Source: Pyropia yezoensis
Lineage: Eukaryota; Rhodophyta; Bangiophyceae; Bangiales; Bangiaceae
Assembly (NCBI GenBank): GCA_009829735.1
Contig: CM020618.1
Span: 20,631,346 to 20,695,345, forward strand
Reading direction: 5' to 3'
Length of the DNA stretch: 64,000 bases
This document shows positions 20,949 to 30,504 of this stretch, piece after piece. The position numbers and the translations under genes were made by a program. The first letter of the stretch is position 1, and the number at the start of each line of letters is the position of its first letter. Below the pieces are notes generated by a model. That model searched no databases, was not told the origin of the DNA, and was given only the letters and a program-made list of their open reading frames with translations.

Positions 20949-22148
20949 GGTGGGCGCGACCCCCCCGCGGCGGCGGCGGCGGCGGCGTGACGCAGACCCC
21001 GGCGCTGCCGGGGTTGCAACCGCCTGCCGGGCGCAGCGGCGGTAGCGATCCCCCAGCGCCGCCGACGCTGGTGGCCCCGCCGGCAGCAGCGGGGTGTGGC
21101 GGCACAAAGACCCGGCGGGCGGCAGCAGGGCACGGGTGCCAACGGGGAGGGCCGCGACAAAGGCGGCAGCAGCCTCTGTCGGCGGTGGACGCGGCAACAG
21201 GCACTGGCGAGAGGAAGCGACGGAGGGGACGGCGGTCGGCAGCACAGGCGTGCGGCGGGTGCCCGTACTACAGGAGGTTGGGACGGGGGCCGGAGAAGAC
21301 GCCGCCAGAGAGCGCGGGCGCATGGTGCGTGGGCGTGGCCCGGGCGGTCGGCACGTCGGGGCGGCGGAGGCTGGGGAGAGGGTGCGTGGGGGGGGGGTGT
21401 CCACCTTCGCGCCGCAATGGGCGGAGAGGGTCCTGGATGCGGGCGGGCCCGTCCCCCCACGGTGACCGCCCGCCCAAGTCACAACTATCAGCTGCTCTCC
21501 TGCGCCGCCCACAAAACCCGCCCAACCAATGGTGCAGCCGCAAAGGCCAACGTGGGTGGCCGTGCAACGGGTCGTTTCAGACGCGGAACCGTCTTCCTTT
21601 TTGGCGCCCCGCCCGGACGGGCCGCCCCCGCGAGGGATGCAGACGGGGCCTACAAAAAAAGGTGCTGCACCGCAGCGTGCATCGCTGGGCTGTAGGGGTG
21701 AAAATGGTTGGTTGGGGTCCTCGGTCCACGCCCGCCTCTCCAGCAAACGGCCATGGCCTGCAGGCTTGCATGTGCAAATGCACCGAGCAGGCACTCCACC
21801 AGCCACACACTTTGTTTGGCGGAAGGAAGCACGTTTCGCTCCAAGATCGAGGGTGGCCAACGCAGTCACATTAATTATCGGGCATTGACTCAAGTACTAA
21901 CAACCTTTAAACGCAAACAAACAGCATGAACTGCCCAATACTTGCCCCGTACCGTATCCAATGCGGGTGTGCCACGTGGACAGTACGGTCGCCGGTCGTC
22001 GCAGCGGGATCCGGGCGTGTCCTCGACGTCGGCGCAGGCTCTTGAACACTGTCTCAGCCATTGCCGACCGATACCGCGCGACTCTGCCCTGTTCGCACCC
22101 CCCCCCCCTTTACGTCCCTCCGTTCGGTGCACCAACTCGTTCTCAGTC
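20949..22148. other. Divergent promoter region between START-like and NAC-alpha genes
   Basis: 1.2 kb between two divergently transcribed genes. The first 375 bp could encode an N-terminal extension of the START-like protein. The remainder (21324-22148) becomes AT-richer towards 21900 and shows no other gene. It probably holds both promoters. Confidence 0.5.
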
Positions 22149-23115
22149 ATGACGCGCGATGAGGCGGCCGTTGCGGCTGAGTCGTCTGACGATGACGTGC
22201 CTGGGCTTGTCGAGGACGCCGCTCCGCAGGCGGCCGACAAGGCCGCCCCGGAAGGGGATGCCGGTACGCGTCGAGTGAGGCCGTTGGATTCTGATGGATT
22301 GGTCATCTCGGGGATCTGGGTCGCTGTGAACGGTGCTGTGGGGCACATGGCTTTTGGACTGCAGTATTGCATCTGCGCTCCTTCGTTAACTCCGTGCGTG
22401 TGTTTGGCCATCTCGCCTGCTGTTTACGGACTCGCCCCTGACATTTTGAGTTTCTTATGTCTCTATGACTGCTCTCTGTCCTGCTTTGTATAACTCCTGC
22501 ATGTCTTTTTTTTTACGTCGGTCAGCCGCGGCCGGCGGCGGTGCTGGGGGTGAGAAGAACTACTCGCGCGGGGAGAAGAAGGCGCGCAAGGCGCTCTCCA
22601 AGCTGTCCCTCAAGCCTGTTGCCAACGTGTCGCGCGTGACGCTGAAGAAGAACAAGAATGTTCTGTTTGTGATTGATGGCGCGGACGTTTACAAGTCGCC
22701 CACGTCGGACACGTACGTGGTGTTTGGGGAGGCCAAAATTGAGGACCTTGCCGCCAAGGCCGCGGCCAAGGCCGCCCAGCAGCACAAGATGTCTTCCCAG
22801 ATGGCTATGGCACCGCCGCCCTCGGCGGGTGCCGTGGCGGGCAGCGGCGCCACTGGCCGTGTGCGTGGGGGTGACTTCCCCGCTGCCGCGGCGGGTACGG
22901 CGGGTGTGGCCAACAAGGCCGCCGACGCGTCGGCGGGCGCCGCCGATGGTGGTGGTGGGGATGATGACGATGAACCGCTGGACGAGACTGGCGTGGAGGC
23001 CAAGGACATTGAGCTGGTCATGCAGCAGGCGGACGTGTCACGTGCCAAGGCGGTCAAGGCGCTCCTGACCAACGATGGGGACATTGTCAATGCCATCATG
23101 GCGCTGACAATGTAG
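22149..23115 (+). CDS. NACA: Nascent polypeptide-associated complex subunit alpha
   Basis: Exon 1 is 22149-22263 and exon 2 is 22526-23115, across a 262-bp intron (GTACGC donor, GTCAG acceptor after a T run). The join splits an Ala codon and gives 234 residues. An acidic N-terminus ([13 protein letters not shown]) is followed by the NAC domain at about 50-115 ([58 protein letters not shown]), an Ala-rich acidic linker, and the C-terminal UBA domain ([20 protein letters not shown]). This is the classical eukaryotic layout. The protein pairs with the beta subunit on ribosomes, shields emerging chains and limits inappropriate ER targeting. The Ala/Gly-rich linker makes it slightly longer than animal or plant relatives. 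Nothing indicates pseudogenisation. Confidence 0.95.
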
Positions 23116-23566
23116 GTACGGCGGCACGCCTTCGAGGGACGAGCGATCCCTTGGGGTTGTGGCGCACCTATTTGTCTCCTTTGCTCCTGTATGCTTCGTC
23201 CCTGTTAATTGTGTCTCTAGGTTGGAATGAAGCACTCGTGAGGGTGTAGGCTTCCCATCTGCGCGCGCCTCATGATGTGACTACGGCTCGTGTACGCTGG
23301 GGTTCTCGTACCCCTGTCAGCGAGAGGCCTCAGCGGTACAAGGGGCAGCATATCCTCGACACAACAGTGGAAACAGCAATTGGTTGGGGGTTGAGTCGCG
23401 CGGACCAGCCCACTGAGCGTCGGAAACAGGCACCCAAGTAAATGTACAGTGCAACAAAATAGCGATGGCGTCCCATGCAAGTGACGAACGGGCTCAATGT
23501 ACAGCCCGTCCGACCAGCACAGCACAGCTCTAGGTACAGCCGCGGGTCGCTTGCAAGCACGGACCA
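23116..23566. other. Convergent 3' region between NAC-alpha and HIG1 genes
   Basis: No frame of substance. It is less GC-rich than average and contains TGTACAG/ATGTACAGTG patches near 23440 and 23505. It should contain the 3' UTRs of both convergent genes. Confidence 0.6.
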
Positions 23567-24275
23567 TCACGTGGAAGCCCCAGGCGAAGGAGCATCTACT
23601 GGCGGTGGTGGTGGTGAAGCGGGCGCGCCGTCGCCCTCCAACCACTTGGAGCCTTGGACAGACATGATCAGGATGCCTACTGTTGCTGCCTGTCATTCGC
23701 CGCCAACGCGTGCAGAAAAAGCCACGCCAAAGCCGGAGAGAGGTTCAAACGAAGAACACGCAACGCAAAAAGAAAGATAGCATAGTGTCAACGTCGGTAC
23801 CAACGTAACGGGTGACACACATACAATACGCGACAATAATATGCGGTCGGAGGAGTTCCACACGCTGAGGCGCTCCCATCTACCCCAGAAACCCGGCCCC
23901 GTCAGAGCGTATCCACCACTACAACAACGAGCGTCCTCATACCTGTGCCACTACCCGCATCCGCATCAGCCGCTGAGACCAGAGGCTGTCCCCCCGGTTG
24001 AACGCTAGCAACCCCGCGCCGAGCACACCAGCGGTGACGCCCGCGCCAACCAGGACCGCCGGGTTGCGGCGGAAGCGGGACAGCCGCTCCGCCCCGTCGT
24101 CAGAGTCGTACGCGTCGGGCATGGCAAAGGTGGGGAGCGTCGACTCAGTAGCTTCTAGAGAGGTGGGCGCCGGCGGGTGCACCACAATGGCCGACCGTCG
24201 GCGGGGGGCGGGCACCGGAGGGGCGGGGGGTGGCGCCGTCGCGTCCGCCCCAGGGGAGGGGGCGTCCACGGCCAT
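23567..24275 (-). CDS. HIG1-domain (Rcf1-like) mitochondrial inner membrane protein
   Basis: Exon 1 is 24275-23943 and exon 2 is 23689-23567, around a 253-bp phase-0 intron (CAG|GTATGA donor, AATGACAG acceptor), encoding 151 residues from an ATG in CCACCATGG context. The HIG1 signature is split by the intron: RFRRNPAVLVGAGVTAGVLG, a GLLAFNRGDSLWSQRLMRMR loop, and then RVVAQ joined to AATVGILIMSVQG. That gives two short membrane helices with the conserved Gln-rich MRxRVxAQ turn. HIG1/Rcf1 proteins associate with respiratory complexes III and IV and support supercomplex assembly. The N-terminus is Pro/Ala-rich without a clear presequence, and the short tail after KWLEGDG is Pro-rich. It shares a 144-bp divergent promoter with the frame at 24420. 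Confidence 0.85.
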
Positions 24276-24419
24276 GGTGGGCCCGCAGTGTGGCACAGGC
24301 GGGGGGAGGCAGCTCAAAGCAGCGGCGCAGAGTTGACGAAGACGACGCGACAGTCGGGCGTGGCGGCGAGGTGGGAATCTGCCGGCGCTGCGCAGGAGGA
24401 AGCCCGGAGCGAGTGGAGC
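24276..24419. promoter_or_regulatory. Putative bidirectional promoter
   Basis: Only 144 bp separate the ATG of the HIG1 gene (minus) from the ATG of the small plus-strand frame at 24420, so both must share this stretch for initiation. No TATA box is visible. Confidence 0.4.
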
Positions 24420-24848
24420 ATGGCGCGGCTGTCAACTAGCGGTGGGAAAGGCCGCCGCGTCTTCCAGCAGAAGAAAGCATCGCCCGATTTCGCCTTCGTC
24501 GATTTCATTGGCAAAGCTTCCTACGACACACAAATTCGGTGTGTCGTCCCTGGGTCGGCAGCTGCCCCCGCGCTCTGCCGAGGGTGCGATACTGCACTGT
24601 ACCCGCGTGGCCTCTTCAGTCGTGGCCGCCCTGACTCCCCTCCCCTCCCACGCAGCCGCCGCCCGTCTCGCGGCGATGGCGGGGCGGCGGCTCGCCGTTT
24701 TTCCACGGCGGCAGCCGTCGGCGCCCGTCGCGGCGCCCGCCTTCACCAACTGCTGGCCGGCCCCCATGGCGCACCTACCGTCCAATTGCGCCTGCCTGGC
24801 GGCCACCGCTACCCACGACTGCCCCCCGCCGACTGCCCGGGCCGCTAA
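24420..24848 (+). CDS. Small hypothetical protein (first part credible, rest uncertain)
   Basis: A plus-strand frame starts at the ATG at 24420 with a well-behaved segment of about 40 residues (MARLSTSGGKGRRVFQQKKA then FAFVDFIGKASYDTQIR), unlike the surrounding low-complexity DNA. A GTGTGT donor at 24539 and a pyrimidine-rich acceptor ending CACGCAG at 24655 would remove 117 bp without changing phase and lead to a stop at 24848 (about 100 residues). The second part is Arg/Ala/Pro-rich and may not be the true continuation; splicing to a more distant exon is possible. No family recognised. The tight divergent arrangement with the HIG1 gene supports a real transcript here. Confidence 0.35.
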   Translation: MARLSTSGGKGRRVFQQKKASPDFAFVDFIGKASYDTQIRCVVPGSAAAPALCRGCDTALYPRGLFSRGRPDSPPLPRSRRPSRGDGGAAARRFSTAAAVGARRGARLHQLLAGPHGAPTVQLRLPGGHRYPRLPPADCPGR

Positions 24849-26487
24849 TGCCATCCGCCGCATGCCCCTGGGTGACCTCTGTCGTCTGCTCTGCGCCCGC
24901 TCGGCGGTCACTGCCATCCGCCTGGCGCGAACTGGATACTCCTGCTGCAGGCTGCCGGTTGGGACTTTGCAGCTACTGGCGCAGCGCCGTGGCACGGGGC
25001 TGCCGGCTGGTTGCCCGTCCGCGGTGGCGCTGGCTCCCCGCTCCCATTGCCGCCCAAACCACACCCGTGGCTTCATGTTGTGCAACGCGGCCCAGCCGCC
25101 GCCTCCAGCCCACCATCCGCCGCGCCGCTCGACGGCTGTCCCTGCGGCCTATGGCTGACACCCTCACCCCGACCGCGGGTGGTCCTGAACGCGCCCGCCG
25201 TGGCGGTAGCTTCCTGTTGCGCCGCCAACCTCTCTGTCATGGTTGTCACCGCCGCCGCCGCTGCGCGGCTGGTGGCCGACGTGGGGGAGGGGAGGACGAC
25301 ATCGCCTTGCCACCGCCGTCCATGGCGGTCGCGGCGGCGGCTGAGAGAAGGAGCGCGGCAGTTGGCGGATCCCGCGTGATGAGGGTCGTCGCCGGCGGCT
25401 GTGCGGTGTGAGTAGCGCCAGGTGTTGCCGCGCTGGGGGTTCTTGTGGCCATTGTGGGGGCGGCTCCCCCCCGCGGGTGCCTCGGGATGATGGGGGGGGG
25501 CATCGCCCAGCGGGGGATCATCCTCGCCGGTGGCTCACCGGCGTTGGCGGGTACGCAGTGGGGCAGGCCACCTTCGTGGCTTGGGAAGTGGAGTCGAGGT
25601 GGCGCGCCGTGGTTCGTCTCACGCCCAGCCTGGAGCAGCCGCCGCCTCCCCTCTGTCCTTGGGGGGAGTCGCCCCTGGTGAAGGCGCGAGCGCTCCTCCA
25701 CCCACCTCGCGGGTGTAGCCGCGCACTCTCTCGGCTGGGCCATCCGCCGCCTCTGTCGCTCCTGCGGCCCCGCCCCCCCCCTCAGCACCACCCGCTTCGC
25801 CCAATGCCCCACGCTGCCCCTTTTCAAGCCCCTCCTCACCCATTTGCCTCGCCTTCCCCGCGCACTATGGTGTCTGCCGGCCCGGACGCCATCGTTTGGC
25901 TCGCTCTGGGCCGGGAACGGCTGCCCCCGCGAGGACGCCGCCGCGGGCCTCCAGACACGGCCTACCAATGTGAGTGACAATCTCGGCTGATAATGTGAGA
26001 GGGGGAGGGTACTGACGGTGACAGTTGGAAGGCACTGTACTGTACAGGACGTACATAGTCTTATATAGGTATGCGGCGCCTGGTCTCTCCTGAGACTCTG
26101 GTGGGGGGGTGGCGTGACAAGCCCCCTGAACCACGCTGGGGCTCTGTCTGAAGTTGGACAGATTAATCTTGATACGAGTCAAGCTACGCACGAGCGTCAA
26201 CTCTCTACATATCACGTGCGCAAGGAAATGTTTGTGGGTGTACCTACAGTACATATGTGAGGGGCCACTATTGATCGAATCTGGTCCTGCCATCGGGTCG
26301 CTCCCACTGGATGGTGCAGCTCGCTCCTCGTCAGACCAATCGGTTTGTGAAGGCGTGTGCGCACATGAACAGCACCCACTTGTGTTCGCCCCGTCATCAC
26401 GACCGGACCGCCCTTGACGCCCACATTGCTCATCCTCACCCCCTTCCCCACCCTTTGCCGTTTGTTGTCCACGTCCACCTGGCCTGA
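24849..26487. other. Intergenic, mostly low-complexity frames; promoter island near 26040
   Basis: Open frames in 24849-25980 on both strands are Arg/Pro/Gly-rich with no recognisable domain. From about 25980 the DNA is AT-richer and contains the GTACTGTAC/TATA module upstream of the DUF924 gene. Confidence 0.5.
26037..26068 (+). promoter_or_regulatory. GTACTGTAC element plus TATA-like CTTATATAG
   Basis: GTACTGTAC at 26037-26045 is followed 14 bp later by CTTATATAG at 26060-26068, about 420 bp upstream of the ATG of the DUF924 gene on the same strand. It has the arrangement of an upstream element plus TATA box. A very similar pair occurs at 49516-49538. Confidence 0.4.
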
Positions 26488-27423
26488 ATGGTTGCGTTCC
26501 TACAGTCCCCTTCGTCCGTTTTGGTTGGTCGTTGCATCCGCGGCCGCCTGCGCTCCGTGGGCATCTCTGCCTTTCCCGGGAGCGCCCGCAGCGGTGCGGG
26601 CCCCCCTCTCGTTCGCCCATCGTGGCCGCTACTGCCGCGCCTGCAGCAACCGACCGCCTCCTTTGACGCGATGAGCTCCTCCAGTCCTGCTGCCACCATC
26701 GTGCCCACCCCCCCCCCTGCGTCCGCGACGATGCCCTCTGCCGCTCATAGCCGCGCGCGCGAGCTGCTTGTGTTTTGGTTTGGCACCCCCGAACCGCTGT
26801 CGCCCTACGCAACAACTCCCAAACAGGCAGACACCCTCTGGTTTGCGAGTGGCGACGCGGCCGCCGCAGCCGACGCGGCTCTTCGGGATCGGTTTGCCAC
26901 GGACGTGGAGGCTGCCCTGGCGGCGGACGAGGCATACATGGGCCTGGCGTACGGGCCCGACGCGAGCCCGTGGTCGGCGTTGGCGCTGGTACTTCTTCTC
27001 GACCAGCTCCCGCGGGCGCTCTTCCGTGGCACCGCCCGCGCCTTTTCGGGTGACCCTGCCGGACTGGCGGCGGCCAAGCACATGCTCGAGCCCGGTGCCA
27101 ATGGCGGGCCGGCCCTGGTCGATGGCCTGCCCTGGGTCACTCGCACGTTTGCAGTCATGCCCCTGATGCACGCAGAGAGTGTTGACGATGTGCGGCGGTG
27201 CGTAGACACCTTTTCGGCTATGGCCGACACGTTGAAGGCGCACGGGGAGCCCGCCGAGAATGTGCAAAAAGTGTTGTCGGGTAGCGCGAGCTTTGGTGGC
27301 AAGCACCTGGACATCCTGGTGCGCTTCGGCCGCTATCCTTACCGGAACAGGGTGCTTGGTCGTGAGACAACGCCCGACGAGGCGGCGTGGATGGCCGACG
27401 GTGGGGACTCCTTCGGCCAATAG
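26488..27423 (+). CDS. DUF924 family protein
   Basis: From the ATG at 26488 the frame encodes 311 residues; the ATG at 26671 gives 250 and starts just before the domain. The DUF924 pattern is clear: RELLVFWFGTPE, DTLWFASGDA, LRDRFATDVEAAL, PWSALALVLLLDQLPRALFR, GTARAFSGDP, the VMPLMHAESVDD block, and the closing ILVRFGRYPYRN. This is a helical TPR-like family best known from bacteria and also found in many algae and fungi; its biochemical function is not established. The extra 61 residues from the first ATG are rich in Ser/Arg/Gly/Pro and poor in acids, as an organelle presequence would be, so targeting to plastid or mitochondrion is possible. No intron is needed. Confidence 0.9.
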   Translation: MVAFLQSPSSVLVGRCIRGRLRSVGISAFPGSARSGAGPPLVRPSWPLLPRLQQPTASFDAMSSSSPAATIVPTPPPASATMPSAAHSRARELLVFWFGTPEPLSPYATTPKQADTLWFASGDAAAAADAALRDRFATDVEAALAADEAYMGLAYGPDASPWSALALVLLLDQLPRALFRGTARAFSGDPAGLAAAKHMLEPGANGGPALVDGLPWVTRTFAVMPLMHAESVDDVRRCVDTFSAMADTLKAHGEPAENVQKVLSGSASFGGKHLDILVRFGRYPYRNRVLGRETTPDEAAWMADGGDSFGQ

Positions 27424-28140
27424 GCATTCTGTCCGACACGGGCGGTCGCACTCGCGCGTGGGCGGGAGTGGGAGGGGGGGAAGGTCAGCCTGGCTTCCCA
27501 ACCAGGCCTGCCAGCCAGGCCTTATGTTGCGAGGGGGGGGCGGGGTCGAAGGGGATTGTGTGGACCACTGCGGTCCCGGTACGTACGTGACGCGCCGGCT
27601 CATGGGCGGCTAGCATCGGAACAAGACAAAAAAAACGGACACCCGGAATACTTAACTCGTCGCCAGGAGCGACCTGGGCGCCACGCATCGAGGCGCATGA
27701 CGGACACCGTATTGGAAGCGGTGTCCTGCTCTCTCACTCCAATAGCTTCCCCCTTCCGCACTTGCCAACGTCCGCCCTCCCTGGCCGTGCCATCCATTCC
27801 ACCTCGTCCTCCTCCGCCACAGGTCAGCCCGTTGGCCCTCAGCACGCCCAGGTCAACCACCCACTCTTCAGCGGCATCGTGCGTGGGTGGCCAGCGTGCG
27901 GCGCCCCTCGAGTCCCCCGCCGGTCGGGGAGCGCACATCAAACAAAGCAGGAGAGGGGAAGCACCCGCCCATGCGTCACGCCGTGGGAAACACGACGACA
28001 TGGTCAACCAACAGGGGGGAGCTGGTGGCATTAGCCAGAGTCATTAGTGAGGGAAGAGCAGATTGCTGGTGATGACACACCACGCCCCACCCAGGCCCCA
28101 GCCCGCTCCCGCTCCCCTCAACGGGAAAGGCCGCTCGTAG
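27424..28140. other. Convergent intergenic region
   Basis: 3' regions of the DUF924 gene (+) and the PAP2 gene (-). No credible frame or RNA gene was seen. Confidence 0.6.
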
Positions 28141-30504
28141 CTAGGCGGCGGTGCCCTGCCTGAGCAACGCCTCAGCAACAGCGCCCAAGGCAGGCCCACC
28201 CATCTCGGGAGCCGCGTGTCGCAGCCGCCACGCAACGATGAATACCAGCGACCCAAAGTAGGTCACCGTGAAGTTGATCAACCGGAAAGCGCCGTGGAGG
28301 CCGCGGGTGGCCATTCCAAAAGCGAGCAGAGCCCCAAAGACCGCTACCACAGTCATGTGGCCGCTCATCGTCTGAACAGGCAGGGGCGGCAGCGCAACAG
28401 CGGGTGTCGCTGGCGTGCCTCCCACTGGACACAGTAGCACCCAGCGCAGCGTAACGCACGAAAAAAGCAGCCCGTAGACGTACGAGCACTTGACCCAAAA
28501 GCCCTTGAAGCTGGCGAGCGTGACCGCGTAAGAGACGGCAATCGCAATGGCCAGCCCCCGGTATGGCAGTCGTGCCCAAACCGTCTCCGACGTCAGGTTA
28601 ACAGCATGCGGGGCGTAGTAACAGGCGCCCGTGGCGGTGGCACAGCCAGAACGGCCCCACAGGTCGTGGGCCCAGGAACCCACCGAGGAAATAAGGGCAC
28701 CAAAAAGGGCCCCCGCCCCCGTGTCGGACGGGTAGTGGGCACCAACATGGACCCGCGACCATGCGGTGAGCAGCACAAACGACGACACCAGGGACACAGA
28801 AGAGAGGGCGTGTAGGGCTGACGAGCTTCCCGACGGTGACAGCCGCCACAATAGGGCAGCAGGCCCCCACCCGCGAGCGCGCGCGCCCTCTTCCGAAGCG
28901 GCGGCTGCAAATGCCGCGGCCGAGGCAGCAAACTCTGCTTGTCGCCCTGCCGCCAAGATCCCCGAGCCCGAGGAAATGTATGGCGCCGCGGCGGTCCGGT
29001 AGGCCGCCTCAGCAGCGTAGGCGCGCAGGGAAACAATCGGGAAGACAACCGCGCAAACCACAGCACGAGACGGAAACGAAGAGGTACTGTCCCGCCTCAG
29101 TCCAACCGCCCGCCCCGACATCCATGGGCGTCGGCGCCAGATGAGCTTCTTCGGCAGCTGACTGAGGATGCCCAGGCACAAGAGAGAGGCGGTAAGCCAG
29201 GATGCGGCGCTGTCATAGCCGAGTGCAAAAAGCATGCCAGGCACGGCCAACGCCGTCTCTACCGCCGTCAGCGTGGTAAGGATCATAGCAAGGGCGTATA
29301 GGGCGCGCGACTGCCGCGCCTGCACCCGCCGGATGCCGTCATCATCCATGCCGCGGAGGGCGGCTTCAGCCGACTCGGGGAAGTTGATCAGGTACTTGGG
29401 TGGCGACTTCTTCTTCTTGACCTTCTTGCCTGCGCCATCAGCTGGGGCCAAACTGCCTCCAGCGCCGTCGGATGGGGGGGAGGTAGCGGACGAAGCTGCA
29501 GGAGCGGCGGCCACGTCGTCCGCGGGTGAGCCCGCCCCTGTCCCGTCTGTTGCTCGCCGCCGGGTGGTAGCGCGGAGGGGGGCGTCAAACGCCGCAGCGG
29601 CCATGGGTGGGGGGGCGTCACCGGGTGGTGGGCTGTCCGCCTCCACAGTTGCTCTAGCCGCCGCTGTCGACGACACGTTTGCAACAGGCGTGCACACCGA
29701 CGGCGGCTGCCGATCATGGCGGCTAGGCCCAGTCGCGGCCTCAATCGCCGCGCTGAGCCCAGTCGCCGCCTCAGTCTCCGCGCCAAGCCCAGTGGCCGCC
29801 ACAGTCGCCACGCCAAGCCCAGTAGCCGCCTCAGCAGCCGCCTCAGTCGCCGCGCCAGGCCCGGTTGTCGCTTTCGTCGGCGCACCAAGCCCAGTCGCCG
29901 CTTTTGTCGACGCGCCAGGTTCAGCCGCCTTTGTTACCGCGCCAGGTAAGGCTACTGTCTTTGTTGCCGCCCCCGGTCCAGCTGCCTCCGCGCTCGCGAC
30001 GGGGGGAATGCAACCGTCGGCCGCGGCCGGGGCAGGCATGCGTTCCCCAGGCACGCCTCTTCCATTGGTGTCGGGACCCAGCGATCCCCTCCGCCTGCCC
30101 TCAGAGGACGCAACGCCGACGTTGTTCGCCTCAGCCGTAGGCAGGGCACGGGCGACGTCAGGGGCGGCCGGTGGCTCCGCCTCTGCCCGAGCGGGCGGTG
30201 GGGTCATGACCCCGTCCGCCACGCCGACGGGCGGTCCCAGCCCGGGTTCCGCACCCGCAGCACCCGCAGCAGGGACACGCCGCCTCCCCTCTCCCACTGT
30301 CCCCAGCACCCCCACGGCGGGCCTTCCCACTGGGTCATCCCGCGCCGCCGCCTCGAGTGCCGCCGCGGCAGCAGCCACACGGCCGGCCGCCCCCCCCGCA
30401 CCCCCCCCCGCCCCACCCTTCGGGTCCTCCCCAGGGGGGGACGACCCGCGATGCCTCCGCCGGGCCGCCAACGCACGGTCTTTGTCCTGGCCAGGGGAGC
30501 CCAT
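28141..30504 (-). CDS. PAP2-superfamily membrane phosphatase with long disordered N-terminus
   Basis: The ATG at 30504 gives 787 residues. Residues 1-400 are disordered and Ala/Gly/Pro-rich, with about eight degenerate 11-residue repeats (TGLGAPTKA / TGPGAATEA type). After a Lys-rich KKVKKKKSPPK patch, a membrane half begins with about nine hydrophobic helices. PAP2 motif 1 is KKLIWRRRP (K-x6-RP, near 450) and motif 3 is SRVHVGAHYPSD (SR-x5-H-x3-D, near 581), both complete. Motif 2, normally PSGH or PSxH, reads SFPSRAV, so the expected histidine is an alanine. The family removes phosphate from lipid substrates (phosphatidate, sphingosine or polyprenyl phosphates) at ER or plastid membranes. 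Helices after motif 3 exceed the usual six. Loss of the motif 2 His may make it weak or catalytically dead. Confidence 0.8.
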   Translation of the reverse strand: MGSPGQDKDRALAARRRHRGSSPPGEDPKGGAGGGAGGAAGRVAAAAAALEAAARDDPVGRPAVGVLGTVGEGRRRVPAAGAAGAEPGLGPPVGVADGVMTPPPARAEAEPPAAPDVARALPTAEANNVGVASSEGRRRGSLGPDTNGRGVPGERMPAPAAADGCIPPVASAEAAGPGAATKTVALPGAVTKAAEPGASTKAATGLGAPTKATTGPGAATEAAAEAATGLGVATVAATGLGAETEAATGLSAAIEAATGPSRHDRQPPSVCTPVANVSSTAAARATVEADSPPPGDAPPPMAAAAFDAPLRATTRRRATDGTGAGSPADDVAAAPAASSATSPPSDGAGGSLAPADGAGKKVKKKKSPPKYLINFPESAEAALRGMDDDGIRRVQARQSRALYALAMILTTLTAVETALAVPGMLFALGYDSAASWLTASLLCLGILSQLPKKLIWRRRPWMSGRAVGLRRDSTSSFPSRAVVCAVVFPIVSLRAYAAEAAYRTAAAPYISSGSGILAAGRQAEFAASAAAFAAAASEEGARARGWGPAALLWRLSPSGSSSALHALSSVSLVSSFVLLTAWSRVHVGAHYPSDTGAGALFGALISSVGSWAHDLWGRSGCATATGACYYAPHAVNLTSETVWARLPYRGLAIAIAVSYAVTLASFKGFWVKCSYVYGLLFSCVTLRWVLLCPVGGTPATPAVALPPLPVQTMSGHMTVVAVFGALLAFGMATRGLHGAFRLINFTVTYFGSLVFIVAWRLRHAAPEMGGPALGAVAEALLRQGTAA

